NCBI GenBank assembly: GCA_964408155.1
Contig: CAYOYJ010000072.1
Coordinates: forward strand, 1 to 12,460
Direction: 5' to 3'
DNA length: 12,460 nucleotides
DNA from: JAAYKM01 sp964408155
GTDB lineage: Bacteria; Desulfobacterota; Syntrophia; Syntrophales; JAAYKM01
The notes beneath the pieces are model-generated. The model had not been told where the DNA came from. It ran no database searches and saw nothing but the letters and a program-made list of their open reading frames with translations. A program made the position numbers and the translations under genes. Below, piece by piece: positions 1 to 7,641 of this stretch. The stretch's first letter is position 1. Each line of letters opens with the position of its first letter.

Positions 1-441
1 GTGGAACTGGTCCAGAAAACCAACGAAGCCTTTGCTGAACTGGGGAAATACCGTGTCGGAGTGACCGATTTGATCGACCAGATCACGGTGGCCGCCACGG
101 AACAGGCGGAAGGAGTCGAACAGGTCAACCGAGCGGTTGCGGAAATGGATAAGGTTACCCAGCAGACGGCCGCCACGGCAGAGGAATCCGCATCGACGGC
201 ATCGGAATTGAATGCCCAGGCGGAGGAACTGACCCGGGCCTCCGAAAGCCTGCTGGCCATCGTCGAAGGCGGTGCCGCTGACACCGGCGGAAACGCCCCT
301 ATGGTTCGCCCAGGCAGGTATGATCGCCCGGCCCTGCCGCCTGTGAGGAAAGGTTCCCCCGGACGTCACAAAAAGCCTCTCCATAGAGCTATCCAAGTAA
401 AAACCAGTGCAAAGCTGATCGGCATGAAGGGGGACCTTTAA
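1..441 (+). CDS. Methyl-accepting chemotaxis protein, C-terminal part (5' end outside window)
   Basis: This is the last 146 residues of a chemoreceptor; the frame is already open at base 1, so the GTG there is not a true start. Residues 24-80 form the C-terminal helix of the cytoplasmic signalling hairpin. They show the typical adaptation pattern EQAEGVEQVNRAVAEMDKV followed by QQTAATAEESAS, which closely resembles the same region of the complete MCP at 3269-4753. The conserved hairpin tip and the sensor lie upstream, outside the window. After about residue 90 the sequence turns into a basic, Pro/Gly-rich tail ending in KLIGMKGDL; no NWETF-like CheR/CheB tether is seen. The role, relaying a ligand signal to CheA/CheW at the inner membrane, follows from the family. 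The ligand cannot be inferred. The gene converges on the diguanylate cyclase gene, with a strong hairpin between them. Confidence 0.9.
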   Translation: MELVQKTNEAFAELGKYRVGVTDLIDQITVAATEQAEGVEQVNRAVAEMDKVTQQTAATAEESASTASELNAQAEELTRASESLLAIVEGGAADTGGNAPMVRPGRYDRPALPPVRKGSPGRHKKPLHRAIQVKTSAKLIGMKGDL

Positions 442-461
442 CCTCTTTTCAAGAGCTAGCC

Positions 462-500
462 GGTCTCTGAGATCCCGGCAATCCGGGATTCTCAGGGACC
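462..500. other. Long stable hairpin between convergent genes
   Basis: Arms 462-478 and 483-500 pair almost completely: GGTC, a T-G wobble, CTGAGA, a one-base bulge, then TCCCGG, closed by a 4-nt CAAT loop. It lies 21 bases after the stop of the + strand chemoreceptor and about 80 bases after the stop of the minus-strand cyclase, so it could end or protect both transcripts. There is no T-run on either side, so it does not qualify as a classical intrinsic terminator. It may be a processing or 3'-end stabilising structure. Confidence 0.5.
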
Positions 501-582
501 ATGCCTTGCCGCAAGACCCATCCGGCAAACGGCCCGTGGAGTTGATGGCGCACCCTCCCACACTTACAGGGGACAGGAAAAT

Positions 583-2193
583 CTACAGATTGGCCACCCG
601 GTTGCGCCCCGAAGTCTTTGCCCGGTAAAGGGCCTGGTCGGCCTGATTGATGAGTTGTAAAGGGATCGCATTGATCTGGGGCACGTCCGTCGCACAACCG
701 ATGCTCACGGTCACGATCTCCGCGATATCGGACATGGCGTGGGGAATGGCAAGTGCCGCGACGTCCTCCCGAATGCGCTCGGCCACCGCCCTGACACCCG
801 CCTGATCGGTTTCCGGCAGAATGATCACGAATTCCTCACCACCGTAACGGGCCGGGAAATCCGCTGCCCGGCGGACACAGGATTTGATGACCTGCGTAAC
901 ATGCTGGATGCAGACATCGCCATCCAGATGACCGTAGAAATCATTGAATTTCTTAAAATAATCGATATCAATCATGATCAGGGACAGGGGAGACGCATCA
1001 CGCATTGCCCGTTTCCATTCCTTGAAAAACGTCTCATCGAACATGCGGCGGTTGTAGAGGCCGGTCAACCCGTCCAGAGCGGATAAATCACGCAATTTGC
1101 TCTCGATTTGTTTCTGCTCCGTCACATCACTAAAAATCACGGCATAGTAACCGACCTCACCTTCGCTGTCCTTCAGAGCATTGATCGTTGTCGCCTGAGG
1201 ATAAAGCTCACCGTTTTTGCGACGGTTCCAGATTTCACCCTTCCATTTCCCCGTTTCCCCAAGACTTTTCCACATGGCCTGATAGAACGCCGCGTCATGT
1301 TCACCCGATTTCAAAATTCTCATGGTCCAACCGACCGCTTCCGAGGCACTCCAACCGGTAATCTGCTCAAAGGAGTGGTTCACCTTTCTAATGGTACCGT
1401 CCGGTCTCGTCACGGCAATCCCCTCGGCGGTGTTTTCGATCACCGCCGCCGCAAGCCTGAGCCCCTGCTCCATCCGTTCGCGCTCTATCAGCTCCTGCCT
1501 GAGATTTTGATTAAGCCGGTCAATTCGCGTGCCGTACCGTCCCTGGACATAGACGCCGGCCAAAAGCAGGGCGAAGATTCCCGAAACCAGCACCGTCAAG
1601 GCAATGCCGAACCCGCGGTAACGGAAAACAGCAGCCTGCCAACGGCTCGCATTCACGTCGATACCCAGGACGGCAACGACCTGACCGGTCCGCAAATCCA
1701 ACAGCGGCGCCACTCCGGTCACCCATATCCCCCATTGGTCGGTGAAAGGGCCCTCCGTACAAGGTTTCCCGTGGGAAAACGCGCGCCGCAAGGCCGGGGG
1801 GGCATCCCGGTACACCTGACCGGGCGGCGAATAATCTTTGGATTCGGGCGGCTCCGCATCGGCCAGAAAAATGATCTGGCCTTTCTTTTCGCCCGTCAGA
1901 TACACGAAGCGTGTCCCCGGATTGGCCCTATGAATTTTCTGCAATTGCCTGCGCACCCGGCTGAATGTCTTTGTCCCGACATCCGAGGGATTCCCCTGAA
2001 GTTTTCGGACGATATCCGTGTCAAAGGACGCGGCGGCCGTTATGGCCAGCATTTGCAGCACCTCCCTTTCCTGGTTTTCTCCATAACGGGAAATATAATT
2101 GGTCACGGTGAAACCGCCGACCACGACAAGAATGAAAAGGATCAGGCACACCCAGAAGAGGGGTTGTTTTCGTAAAGCTACGGGAAAGGTCAT
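583..2193 (-). CDS. Membrane-bound PAS-GGDEF diguanylate cyclase
   Basis: A 536-residue protein predicted to make cyclic di-GMP from two GTP at the inner membrane. Order of parts: transmembrane helix about 11-33; a periplasmic sensor of about 160 residues (34-193, probably Cache/PDC-like, with the stretch FVYLTGEKKGQIIFLAD); second membrane helix 194-217; a short coiled linker; one PAS domain about 245-358; GGDEF domain about 370-536. The active-site loop is GGEEF at 451-455, an accepted active variant. Metal-binding Asp lies in IDIDYFK (409-414). An RxxD inhibitory I-site (Arg442-Asp445) sits exactly five residues before GGEEF, so product inhibition is expected. No EAL domain is present. The ATG at 2193 has only a weak ribosome site, but the first membrane helix starts soon after it. 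A terminator separates the gene from the upstream binding-protein gene, so it is probably transcribed alone. Confidence 0.93.
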   Translation of the reverse strand: MTFPVALRKQPLFWVCLILFILVVVGGFTVTNYISRYGENQEREVLQMLAITAAASFDTDIVRKLQGNPSDVGTKTFSRVRRQLQKIHRANPGTRFVYLTGEKKGQIIFLADAEPPESKDYSPPGQVYRDAPPALRRAFSHGKPCTEGPFTDQWGIWVTGVAPLLDLRTGQVVAVLGIDVNASRWQAAVFRYRGFGIALTVLVSGIFALLLAGVYVQGRYGTRIDRLNQNLRQELIERERMEQGLRLAAAVIENTAEGIAVTRPDGTIRKVNHSFEQITGWSASEAVGWTMRILKSGEHDAAFYQAMWKSLGETGKWKGEIWNRRKNGELYPQATTINALKDSEGEVGYYAVIFSDVTEQKQIESKLRDLSALDGLTGLYNRRMFDETFFKEWKRAMRDASPLSLIMIDIDYFKKFNDFYGHLDGDVCIQHVTQVIKSCVRRAADFPARYGGEEFVIILPETDQAGVRAVAERIREDVAALAIPHAMSDIAEIVTVSIGCATDVPQINAIPLQLINQADQALYRAKTSGRNRVANL

Positions 2194-2268
2194 CTGATCA
2201 CGCCATAACAGAAAGAGTTGATGATCCGCATCAATTCAAAGTCTGAAAATCCGAATCTTTCATCAAGC

Positions 2269-2303
2269 AAAAGGGGGGGAACGATCATACCGATCTCCCC
2301 CCC
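2269..2303 (-). terminator. Intrinsic terminator of the substrate-binding protein gene
   Basis: Read on the minus strand, GGGGGGGA pairs with TCCCCCCC across a 15-nt loop and is followed by TTTT (the As at 2269-2272). It lies about 50 bases after the stop codon of the binding-protein gene and before the cyclase start, which makes the two genes separate units. Confidence 0.7.
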
Positions 2304-2350
2304 CCATACCCACCTTTTTAATTTAAGAACCGCGTTCCAACCAATCCGGA

Positions 2351-3064
2351 TTAATTGGCCTGGGACATGATCTTGCCCAACGTTCCGTCTTTCTTCATCT
2401 CTCCCAGTGCCTTCGAAAAAGCTTCTGCGGCCCCCTTGCCGTCGGGGCTGTTTTTGAAGGCAAAATAGACGGCCTGATGAGAAAGAGGCTTCGCGGAATC
2501 ATAGGTCACAGAAGTCTCACCGCTTTTCTTCAGCGCCTCAAGGCCGCTCTTCTCCTCGACGACAAACGCATCGATCCGGCCGGCCGCCAGCTTTTTCATA
2601 TTCGTGACGTCATCGTCGGCGGGATCAAAAATGATCTTTTTGTTCGACATCAGTTCACCGGCATAGGGATAACCTCGGGTAATGCCGACTTTCTTACCCT
2701 CAAGATCCTTGATGGTCTTCAAATTGGCCGCACCCTTTTTGAAGAACGCGAAATCCACTTTGGTGTAAATGGGAGACGATTTGGCCGCTGCGCCGGAAAT
2801 GAGCACGTCCAGCGCCGGGAAAAAGCCGTCGATTTCACCCTGGCTAAACCTTTCCACCGTTCGGGGTGGGGGAGCAATTTCGAGATTGAGGGTGTAACCC
2901 GCGCGCTTTGCCACTTCCTTCACCAGATCCACGAAAACGCCCGTGTCCTTGCTCTCCACCATTTTGGGAATCGGATAACTTCCCATTTTAAGCGATGCCG
3001 CCATTAACGGGGACGCACTAACCATGAATGCAATTGCCGTCAATACCACAACCAGTTTCTTCAT
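2351..3064 (-). CDS. Periplasmic solute-binding protein, family 3 (amino-acid type), standalone
   Basis: A 237-residue exported binding protein of the SBP_bac_3 (HisJ/GlnH-like) fold. The ATG at 3064 is chosen because a near-perfect AAGGAGG (3071-3077) sits 6 bases upstream and the product then begins with a clean signal peptide: MKK, a hydrophobic core, then LMA before ASLKM (likely signal peptidase I cut near residue 23-24). An upstream in-frame ATG at 3085 lacks such a site. The mature part shows the family's two-lobe pattern: SLKMGSYP start, ERFSQGEIDGFFPAL, LEGKKVGITRGYPY, and KLAAGRIDAFVVEE near the second crossover. Length is normal for the family. No permease or ATPase gene flanks it. 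It lies between an MCP and a diguanylate cyclase with its own promoter and terminator. It may serve a remote transporter or present ligand to a sensor; the ligand is unknown. Confidence 0.88.
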   Translation of the reverse strand: MKKLVVVLTAIAFMVSASPLMAASLKMGSYPIPKMVESKDTGVFVDLVKEVAKRAGYTLNLEIAPPPRTVERFSQGEIDGFFPALDVLISGAAAKSSPIYTKVDFAFFKKGAANLKTIKDLEGKKVGITRGYPYAGELMSNKKIIFDPADDDVTNMKKLAAGRIDAFVVEEKSGLEALKKSGETSVTYDSAKPLSHQAVYFAFKNSPDGKGAAEAFSKALGEMKKDGTLGKIMSQAN

Positions 3065-3190
3065 GCTTGACCTCCTTTTGCTCATTGTTTGGTTGACTTG
3101 TAAAACAACCCTCTGCTGAACGCTACCCCCGTTGGGATAAGGTACCGCCGATTCCCGTCTTGAAACACGATTCCTTATCGCGGCGCTCGG
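3065..3190 (-). promoter_or_regulatory. Long, possibly structured 5' leader of the binding-protein gene
   Basis: If transcription starts just after the -10 box at 3191-3196, the leader is about 120 nt. It contains a 7-bp pairing, GATAAGG (plus 3173-3179) with CCTTATC (plus 3136-3142), enclosing about 30 nt that carry a direct repeat of GGAATCG. A second small stem (GGTTG at 3106-3110 with CAACC at 3091-3095, minus-strand sense) lies just before the ribosome site. I could not match it to a known riboswitch consensus. Confidence 0.35.
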
Positions 3191-3219
3191 ATTTTAACCG
3201 GTCTTGACACACACTTCAA
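3191..3219 (-). promoter_or_regulatory. Sigma-70-type promoter candidate for the binding-protein gene
   Basis: On the minus strand, TTGAAG (3214-3219) and TAAAAT (3191-3196) are separated by exactly 17 bases. The -10 box matches consensus at 5 of 6 positions and the -35 box at 4 of 6. It lies about 75 bases past the stop of the upstream MCP gene. It overlaps an inverted repeat (3199-3208 with 3253-3262, 9 of 10 paired) that may help end the MCP transcript. Confidence 0.5.
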
Positions 3220-3268
3220 GCGAAAGATGATTGAATCTTTGCTCATGGATAAGTCAGGACCGTGTCGT

Positions 3269-4753
3269 TTATCTTTTTTTCCCGAACGAACGGGACGGCT
3301 CCGGCAGGGAAAGTGTTGCACTGCCGTAAGCAGAAACCGGACCGTATTCCTCCTCCTCTTCTTCAGCCCCTTGATAGGACATGGCATTCGCCAGGGATTC
3401 CGAAGACTCCTTACTCCCCTGAATGACCCCTTCCAGAGCTTCCACATAGACCTTCATCTGTTCAGCCTGACTGGAAAGCTCCTGCGAGGATGAGGCAAAT
3501 TCCTCCGCATTGGCCGCGTTCTGCTGGACGACCTTGTCCATCTCGGCCACGGCGATGTTCACATGCTCCACCCCCTGGGCCTGTTCCCGGGAACTGGCGG
3601 AAATCTCGCTGACCAGTTTGCCCACCTCGGAGGACCTGTCCGCTACGGTGGCAAAGGCTTTATCGGTCAATTCAACCAGTCCGTAACCTTCCTTCACCTT
3701 GACCACGATGCCTTCGATCAGGTGCGACGTGTTTCGCGCCGCATCGGCGGCGCGCATGGCCAGATTCCGGACCTCGTCGGCCACCACGGAGAATCCGGCG
3801 CCCGCTTCGCCCGCCCGGGCGGCTTCCACCGCCGCGTTCAGGGCCAGAAGATTGGTCTGAAAAGCAATTTCATCAATGGTTTTGATAATCTTGGATGTTT
3901 CCTGGCTGGCGTTCGATATCTCCTGCATGGCCACGGTCAGGCGTGACATGGATTCGTTCGCCTTGGCCACGATCTGATTGGCGTCTCTCATGAGGCTGTC
4001 GGCATGGGAGGCGTTGTCCGCATTCTGCTTGGTGATGGAGGACATCTCTTCCAGAGAGGAAGAGGTTTCTTCAATCGACGCGGCCTGTTCCGAAGCGCCT
4101 TCCGCCAGCGACTGGCCGGAAGCGGTAATATGATCGGCGGCCACGGATACCTGCATCGCCGCCGAATCCAGTCCGACGATGACCTGGTTGATGGGGCGGA
4201 TGAGAAGCATCCGGAGGCTGAAGAAGAGAATGACGATCAGAAAAATATTGATCACCGAAGCCACGATGATCGTATAAATCACCGATTTGATGAGTTCCGC
4301 CCTCATGAACTCGTCCGTCACATAGAGTTCGACGACACCGAGCTTACTTGCATCTTTCGAAACCTCCTTCTTCCGGACGATGTAATCCCCCTTGATGTCG
4401 GACTTGGAATCAACAACGTTCCAATTGTTGTCCCGCTTCACCCCCAGGGTGATGGCTTTCCCCTCCGCATCACGGACCAGCAGACCGTAGGCGCTCTTCG
4501 TGGACATCTCGGACATCACCACTTCCTTTGCCTGGATATTGTCCATATTCCAGAGCGGCCCCGCAATGTTCTTGGCCACACGCTCGATGATGATATCGGC
4601 TTCCTTATTCAGCCCTCCTTCAAGACTGCTCTTAACGGAGAAATAATTGAAAATCATGTAGCCCAGCAGGACGATCGAGATCAGGCAGACCAGGGGCAAA
4701 CTTAATTTCGCCTCAATTCCCTTGAAAAATCCTGACGATTTGAATCTTCGCAC
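3269..4753 (-). CDS. Methyl-accepting chemotaxis protein (complete)
   Basis: A chemoreceptor that would control CheA at the inner membrane. The GTG at 4753 is preferred (494 residues): AAAGGAG lies 8 bases before it, inside the reading frame that opens from the ATG at 4771, and that ATG has no ribosome site of its own. Numbering from the ATG: membrane helix about 24-45; small periplasmic sensor about 46-160 (with GPLWNMDN); second helix about 163-190; a short HAMP-like segment beginning RPINQ without a clear connector; signalling helices from about 225. The hairpin tip at 301-340 contains the near-invariant EIAFQTNLLALNAAVEAARA and ends in VADEVRNLAMR. Likely methylation stretches surround EQAASIEETSSSLEEM and EQAQGVEHVN. 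The tail has six consecutive Glu (470-475) and no CheR/CheB tether. Its promoter candidate is of the flagellar sigma type, and a binding-protein gene follows on the same strand. The ligand is unknown. Confidence 0.95.
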   Translation of the reverse strand: MRRFKSSGFFKGIEAKLSLPLVCLISIVLLGYMIFNYFSVKSSLEGGLNKEADIIIERVAKNIAGPLWNMDNIQAKEVVMSEMSTKSAYGLLVRDAEGKAITLGVKRDNNWNVVDSKSDIKGDYIVRKKEVSKDASKLGVVELYVTDEFMRAELIKSVIYTIIVASVINIFLIVILFFSLRMLLIRPINQVIVGLDSAAMQVSVAADHITASGQSLAEGASEQAASIEETSSSLEEMSSITKQNADNASHADSLMRDANQIVAKANESMSRLTVAMQEISNASQETSKIIKTIDEIAFQTNLLALNAAVEAARAGEAGAGFSVVADEVRNLAMRAADAARNTSHLIEGIVVKVKEGYGLVELTDKAFATVADRSSEVGKLVSEISASSREQAQGVEHVNIAVAEMDKVVQQNAANAEEFASSSQELSSQAEQMKVYVEALEGVIQGSKESSESLANAMSYQGAEEEEEEYGPVSAYGSATLSLPEPSRSFGKKR

Positions 4754-4852
4754 GACAAGCACTCCTTTCATTTTTGGTTTGAGAGACCGTTGGAAAGAAA
4801 AAGTGATCGTTGCCGATATCTCTCATACACGTAATGACATCTGTTTCCACGT

Positions 4853-4880
4853 TTATCGGCATTTTTTTCAATAGACTTAA
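4853..4880 (-). promoter_or_regulatory. FliA (sigma-28) flagellar-class promoter candidate for the MCP gene
   Basis: On the minus strand, a perfect GCCGATAA -10 element (4853-4860) is preceded by TTAAGTCT (4873-4880), 6 of 8 to the TAAAGTTT -35 consensus, with a 12-base spacer (11 is usual). It lies about 100 bases before the MCP start. Sigma-28 control of chemoreceptors is well established for motile bacteria, so position and sequence agree. Confidence 0.65.
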
Positions 4881-5236
4881 ATTATTTTTATTTTGGGAAA
4901 CACACCCTTTTTGATTAAAATCACCCTTTTAGGGATCGATATAGCGATTACGGTGTTTTGTCCCTGCCTGTCACAAAGCGAAGCAAGAAAATATTGTGAG
5001 CCGGCAAGATATTGTTACCCATTCTTAAGCATTTATTGTACCATCCAGCCTGCCGTAAAAAAGGGATCCCATCCACCCCTGAGAGGAGGATCGACCGCAT
5101 CATCCTGCCCGGACGGCACACGGCCGGTGCATGTTTAATGTGTTGATTTCACGTGGTAAACATTGACGATCTCGCTTGTCGAACCCATGCAGGACGGAAG
5201 GATCGACGGATGGGATGTGCGGCCTTTTGATGCTTT
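4881..5236. other. Non-coding stretch between divergent MCP and M50 peptidase genes
   Basis: No convincing gene. The left part is A/T-rich and carries a small CCCT-TTT-AGGG hairpin (4924-4934). An 81-codon frame at 4893-5138 (+) has no ribosome site, is Cys/Pro/Ser-rich without domain character, and is judged spurious. I found no strong promoter for the peptidase gene here, although a TTGACG at about 5164 could be a weak -35. Confidence 0.5.
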
Positions 5237-5268
5237 GCCGGAAATCGCAACCGGGGCCGGCCTTTTTT
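5237..5268 (+). terminator. Terminator- or attenuator-like hairpin before the peptidase gene
   Basis: GCCGG (5237-5241) can pair with CCGGC (5257-5261) and is followed by one C and six Ts (5263-5268). The loop is long (15 nt) and can form competing pairings, so this is only a weak terminator candidate. It sits about 70 bases before the peptidase start, so it would end an upstream transcript or attenuate the gene. Confidence 0.3.
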
Positions 5269-5336
5269 CTTGAAAAACAAGACCTGTCTTACCGAACAAG
5301 ACCGAAGAAATAGACCACCCAGAAAGAGGAGATCAT

Positions 5337-5957
5337 ATGGGACTGATCAAACTGCTCATCAACGACCCGAAAACTTTTATCCTGCTGGCGATTCCGTTGC
5401 TTTATTCCGTGATCGTTCACGAACTGGCACACGGCTGGGTCGCCTATATGATGGGAGATGGCACGGCCAAGCGCCTGGGCCGCCTGACCCTGAACCCCCT
5501 GAAACATCTCGATCCACTGGGGACGCTGATGCTGTTTCTCGTCGGCTTCGGCTGGGCGAAGCCTGTTCCGGTCAATCTTGCAAACATTCCGAACCGCCGG
5601 TCGGGATTTGTTCTGGTTTCCGCAGCCGGTGTCGTGGCCAACACCATCTTCGCCTTTGTCGCCATTTTGGCCATGCAGATCCTGGCACCCCTGCCGCAGG
5701 GTCCGACGGCCACGTTTCTTTACTATCTGGCCCAGATCAACATCATCCTGGCAGCCTTCAACCTGATTCCAATTCCACCGCTGGACGGATCAAAAATCGT
5801 CATGGGTTTTCTCCCCGATCACATCCGCTACCTCTTCCACCGCATGGAACCCTACGGCTTCTTCGTGATCATCATCCTCCTATATCTGGGAGTTCTGAAT
5901 CCGGTTATTACCTTTTTCCGCTGGCTGATTATCAGTATTATCCGTTTATTTCTCTGA
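5337..5957 (+). CDS. Site-2-protease-like membrane metallopeptidase (M50 family, YwhC-type)
   Basis: A 206-residue integral membrane zinc peptidase, expected to cut substrates within or near the bilayer. The zinc site is visible: HELAH at residues 28-32 in the first membrane segment (His28, Glu29, His32), and the third ligand Asp150 in NLIPIPPLDG (142-151). The GWAKPVPVN stretch at 72-80 and the Gly/Ala-rich helix 90-113 are typical of the short, PDZ-less M50 group. Hydrophobic segments lie near 10-30, 62-71, 91-115, 127-147 and 172-203. The ATG at 5337 has AGGAG (5327-5331) 5 bases upstream. Length is normal for this subgroup, and no substrate can be inferred. In many genomes relatives sit near scpA/scpB or trpS, but here the gene stands alone, followed by a REP-type repeat. 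Confidence 0.92.
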   Translation: MGLIKLLINDPKTFILLAIPLLYSVIVHELAHGWVAYMMGDGTAKRLGRLTLNPLKHLDPLGTLMLFLVGFGWAKPVPVNLANIPNRRSGFVLVSAAGVVANTIFAFVAILAMQILAPLPQGPTATFLYYLAQINIILAAFNLIPIPPLDGSKIVMGFLPDHIRYLFHRMEPYGFFVIIILLYLGVLNPVITFFRWLIISIIRLFL

Positions 5958-5993
5958 GGTTATGACTCCGTCCATTCCATATCCATTCCCATC

Positions 5994-6065
5994 ATTCCGG
6001 CGAAGGCCGGAATCCATTTCCAGTGAGTCACGCCCTGCCAATGGATGCCGGGTCGAAGCCCGGCA
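5994..6065. repeat. REP-type repeat with two hairpins
   Basis: Two compact palindromes in opposed style: ATTCCGGC-GAAG-GCCGGAAT (5994-6013, perfect 8 bp) and TGCCGGG-TCGAAG-CCCGGCA (6046-6065, perfect 7 bp), 32 bases apart. This is the form of dispersed extragenic repeats. The first hairpin with its left flank (ATCAT) recurs at 9831-10013, where it is split by an insertion. It follows the peptidase stop by about 36 bases and may serve as its transcript end. Confidence 0.75.
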
Positions 6066-6131
6066 CGACACCCGGGGATCGGATTAAGAAGCAGATGGAT
6101 TGAAAAAACAGGGCAAATTTCAGGAGTCGAT

Positions 6132-6165
6132 AAAAAAACGCCCCCGCTAAACTTTATCGGGGGCG
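6132..6165 (-). terminator. Intrinsic terminator of the fbp-fba unit
   Basis: On the minus strand CGCCCCCG pairs with CGGGGGCG around an 11-nt loop, directly followed by seven Ts (As at 6132-6138). It lies about 45 bases after the aldolase stop codon. Confidence 0.9.
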
Positions 6166-6210
6166 AATATTCTTGTTACATCTGTATCTGCTTGTCGCGC
6201 CGGTAATTTT

Positions 6211-7605
6211 TTATTTTAACGGCTCCGGACAGGGCAGGATCACATTCACCGGATTCACATATTTTTTCAACAAGTTAACCGTATTGTTCACCCCAAGTTT
6301 CGTGAAGAGAAAGGTGAACTGACTTTCCAACTCACCCATGATGGCCTGCATCCGGTCTCCCGGCAATGTCCAGAGATCCTGCTTGAAGGGGCCGAAACCT
6401 TTCTTCCGCGTTTTGTAGAGGAACTGCTCTTCCGTATCGGTGTCCTTCTTTTCGTCGGCGTGCTTTTCCCTGAGGAGTCCGTAGATTTTTTCCTTCAAGT
6501 CGGGAGGAAAGGCCCTGCTTTCATAGATGATATTCTGGAATCCCGTCGCCAGATGTACTTCCGCCGTCCCTCGGGCGGGGAACTGATCGAACGCCTCATC
6601 CGGCAGGGTGGAGGCCCCGTGCTGGACCGCCCCGGAAAGTCCGTATTCAACGCGGGCTGTCTCGGAGAGTTTCTCCAGGGTGTCGAAATCGATCTTGACT
6701 TTGGCGATGGTTCCGTCCGGCAGGGGAACCCCCCCGTGGGTGGTCCCGGTTTGAACGCTGATCTTACTGATACCCTTCAGGTCTTCGCCGTTTTTTTCCA
6801 GTTCCTCCCGGTACCCGTCCATGAAGGCCCGGAGTTCCTCGACTGTGCTGTTCTTGCCGCCCACTTCCCCGATCTCGCCGCCCACGGAAACCGTAATCTC
6901 TTCAGGCTCCAGGTCGCGGATCATGGTGGTCAACTCCGCAGCCAGCGTGTAGTTCAGACGCTGCTGTTCTTTGATGGTCGGCTGGGACAGATCGACCAGC
7001 GTCGAGGAATCGATATCGATGTTGTAAAATCCCGCATCCAGAGCTTCCCAGATCAGATCTTTCACCGCCCGGGTTTCCTTCTCGGCGTCCTGAGCGAACT
7101 TCCTGGCGTTGAACTGAAAATGATCCCCCTGAATGAAAAGAGGGCCCCGATAACCGACTTTTATCGCGGCGGCAATGACACCGCTGGCGTATTCCGCAGG
7201 TCGCTGCATGGTATAGTCGATTTCCGACCGGGCAATTTCGAAAATGACGGGACCGACCTGACCCTTCATCGCCGCCCGCAGGATCGCCTGGGCCGTTTCG
7301 TAAGTCAGGGTGCGGATATTGATGGCGGGAACCGTGAAACCCTTGATCTCTTTTCGCCCCATGGCCTCATAGAAAGACTGGATCGATGCCGGATAGGCGC
7401 CCAGAGCCACGCCGCTCTGGCGGATGAGCCACCGGCAGACAAGGCAAACATTGGAATCGTCGCTGAGTACGGCGGAAAATATGAGGTCGTCGATGAGACC
7501 GGAGCGTAATGTCTTCTCGTCGAGTACCTCGACGCGATCACCGTTGATCTTCAATATCCCTGCAAACGCCGCCTTGACCTGCCCTACCGTTTCCAATACC
7601 GCCAC
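6211..7605 (-). CDS. fba: Class II fructose-bisphosphate aldolase, long form
   Basis: Predicted zinc-dependent aldolase of 464 residues that joins dihydroxyacetone phosphate and glyceraldehyde 3-phosphate into fructose 1,6-bisphosphate. Class II motifs are in order: QGDHFQ at 159-164 (Asp161 as likely catalytic acid/base, His162 as zinc ligand), GGEIGEVGG at 242-250, GTTHGG at 287-292 (His290) and QHGAST at 328-333 (His329). The family core is usually about 285-350 residues. Here there is an N-terminal addition of about 85 residues (before GFTVPAINIR) and a C-terminal addition of about 100 (after IYESRAF). The start is a GTG at 7605 with AAGGA about 11 bases upstream, and the gene follows fbp by only 36 bases, which implies co-transcription. 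Other ketose-bisphosphate aldolases (for example the tagatose type) share these motifs, but the fbp neighbour favours the fructose enzyme acting in gluconeogenesis. Confidence 0.85.
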   Translation of the reverse strand: MAVLETVGQVKAAFAGILKINGDRVEVLDEKTLRSGLIDDLIFSAVLSDDSNVCLVCRWLIRQSGVALGAYPASIQSFYEAMGRKEIKGFTVPAINIRTLTYETAQAILRAAMKGQVGPVIFEIARSEIDYTMQRPAEYASGVIAAAIKVGYRGPLFIQGDHFQFNARKFAQDAEKETRAVKDLIWEALDAGFYNIDIDSSTLVDLSQPTIKEQQRLNYTLAAELTTMIRDLEPEEITVSVGGEIGEVGGKNSTVEELRAFMDGYREELEKNGEDLKGISKISVQTGTTHGGVPLPDGTIAKVKIDFDTLEKLSETARVEYGLSGAVQHGASTLPDEAFDQFPARGTAEVHLATGFQNIIYESRAFPPDLKEKIYGLLREKHADEKKDTDTEEQFLYKTRKKGFGPFKQDLWTLPGDRMQAIMGELESQFTFLFTKLGVNNTVNLLKKYVNPVNVILPCPEPLK

Positions 7606-7641
7606 GTCCCGAACCGTCCTTTCCGTCTGTTTATTTCATTT

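Noticed and set aside
1108..2175. Open frame of 355 codons on the + strand
   Set aside because: It is the antisense of the diguanylate cyclase, has no domain character, and is rich in Arg/His/Pro as expected from antisense of GC-biased codons.
3065..3190. Cyclic di-GMP riboswitch in the binding-protein leader, suggested by a GGTAGCG string and the nearby cyclase
   Set aside because: The conserved GGCAAACC and GCAAAGCC elements of the class I aptamer are absent, so only a generic structured leader is reported.
3184..3200. Sigma-28 promoter for the binding-protein gene based on GCGATAA
   Set aside because: The -10 is imperfect and the TTAAAATC upstream is several bases too close; a 17-bp-spaced sigma-70-like pair fits better.
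4004..4705. Open frame of 233 codons on the + strand
   Set aside because: Antisense of the chemoreceptor; the minus strand carries the near-invariant MCP hairpin tip.
4893..5138. 81-codon frame on the + strand in the MCP/peptidase gap
   Set aside because: No ribosome site, odd Cys/Pro/Ser composition and no recognisable domain; it begins inside an A/T-rich promoter region.
6460..7509. Open frame of 349 codons on the + strand
   Set aside because: It is the antisense of the aldolase gene, whose class II motifs are unambiguous on the other strand.
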